The position numbers were made by a program, and so were the translations under genes. A stretch of 5,411 bases of DNA from Methanolinea sp. UBA477 (GTDB lineage Archaea > Halobacteriota > Methanomicrobia > Methanomicrobiales > Methanospirillaceae). Where the stretch lies: assembly GCA_002509485.1 (NCBI GenBank), contig DAWO01000074.1, positions 4,071-9,481 of the forward strand, in the 5' to 3' direction. Shown here piece after piece: positions 4,933 to 5,411 of this stretch (the stretch's first letter is position 1; each line of letters begins with the position of its first letter). The notes beneath the pieces are model-generated. The model made no database searches. It worked only from the letters and a program-made list of their open reading frames with translations, and had not been told where the DNA came from.

Positions 4933-5328
4933 TCAACCACTATATCCGGGGACCAGTTCCCCCAGCAGTTCCCTGATATCATCTATACGATAAGGCTTTG
5001 GCAGGACACCCCGAAATCCGAGCTGGCGCAAATCCCCGACTTTTGAATCATCTGAAAAACCCGTAGACAGGACCGCTGCCACATCCGGGTTGATCTCCTG
5101 TAAGACCTTCATGGTCTCGAGCCCGCCCATCCCCCCGGGGACCGAGAGATCGAGGATCAGGAGATCGAAGGATCTTCCCGATTCATGTGCTTTTAAAAAC
5201 CGCTCCACCATCTCCTCGCCGTCTGCTGCCATCTCTACGTCACAATTCAGATACATGAATATTTTTCCTGCAACGTCACGTATGCCTTCCTCATCGTCCA
5301 TCAAGAGTATTTTCGGTACGACGGACAC
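4933..5328 (-). CDS. Receiver-domain protein (CheY-like response regulator)
   Basis: From a GTG at 5328 this is a 131-residue protein made of one receiver domain with no output domain. The acidic pair is D11/D12 (LLMDDEEG), the phospho-acceptor D60 (LILDLSVPGG), the switch threonine T89 (STGFS) and the conserved lysine K111 (PKPYR). The PGGMGG after the acceptor Asp and the STGFSDD segment resemble receivers at the C terminus of hybrid PAS-histidine kinases. A longer start (GTG at 5382, 149 residues) would run through a palindromic TATA element at 5360-5380 that would place transcription start near 5344. GGGGGA lies 5 nt before the GTG at 5328. However, the frame stays open to the window edge, so the gene could also be the end of a larger kinase. 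It converges on the preceding gene with a 2-nt gap. Confidence 0.88.
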   Translation of the reverse strand: MSVVPKILLMDDEEGIRDVAGKIFMYLNCDVEMAADGEEMVERFLKAHESGRSFDLLILDLSVPGGMGGLETMKVLQEINPDVAAVLSTGFSDDSKVGDLRQLGFRGVLPKPYRIDDIRELLGELVPGYSG

Positions 5329-5359
5329 CTCGATTCCCCCAAGATCGCTGCAACAGCCC

Positions 5360-5380
5360 GGGAAGTATATAATACTTCCC
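5360..5380. promoter_or_regulatory. 21-bp palindrome containing a TATA box (putative operator/promoter)
   Basis: Nine-base arms GGGAAGTAT (5360-5368) and ATACTTCCC (5372-5380) are perfect inverted copies around a 3-nt ATA centre. The centre reads TTATATA on the minus strand and TATATAAT on the plus strand. On the minus strand, transcription would start near 5344, 16 nt before the GTG at 5328 of the receiver gene. A repressor bound here would block TBP. On the plus strand it could serve a divergent gene; an ATG occurs at 5401, but only 11 nt of it are in the window. Confidence 0.6.
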
Positions 5381-5411
5381 ACAGTCCTGCTAATTCTTAT
5401 ATGGAAATATG

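Overview
The window looks like a euryarchaeal chromosome segment, most likely from a methanogen of the order Methanomicrobiales. Three things point there. The first genes encode archaeal/eukaryotic-type ribosomal proteins (L7Ae, S28e, L24e) followed by ndk, the usual archaeal order. Ribosome binding sites match the archaeal anti-Shine-Dalgarno (GGTGAT-type). TATA-like boxes, not bacterial -35/-10 boxes, sit in the gaps. The order-level placement is inference; genus cannot be read from this segment.

Layout. 124-1363 (+): a tight four-gene operon, rpl7ae-rps28e-rpl24e-ndk, with 6-7 nt gaps and ribosome binding sites that mostly overlap the preceding stop codon. It has a promoter and a structured leader at about 28-120. 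1364-1537: a 174-nt gap with T-tracts, two short hairpins and two look-alike TTTTCC/GGAAAA palindromes; it serves as operon terminator and promoter region for the next unit. 1538-3037 (+): a two-gene unit of a six-helix MarC-family membrane protein and a nitrilase-superfamily C-N hydrolase. 3038-3170: a second promoter gap with a well-formed TATA box. 3171-4379 (+): threonine synthase with an N-terminal zinc ribbon. 4313-4930 (+): an unrecognised secreted, membrane-anchored protein whose first 67 nt lie inside thrC. 4933-5328 (-): a receiver-domain protein, convergent with the previous gene and separated from it by 2 nt, with a perfect palindrome carrying a TATA box upstream.

How the genes work together. 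The first operon supplies translation components and nucleoside triphosphates. The central and right-hand genes are metabolic or accessory genes with no clear joint pathway. Threonine synthase is biosynthetic, and the amidase-like hydrolase could repair or salvage amino-acid-derived amides. No mobile element, CRISPR array, tRNA or rRNA was seen.

The most interesting signals are regulatory. The leader of the L7Ae mRNA carries C/D-box-like motifs of the kind L7Ae itself binds. A 21-bp palindrome is built around the TATA box upstream of the receiver gene. TATA positions also argue that two genes start later than their longest open frames. I saw no convincing new multi-gene system.
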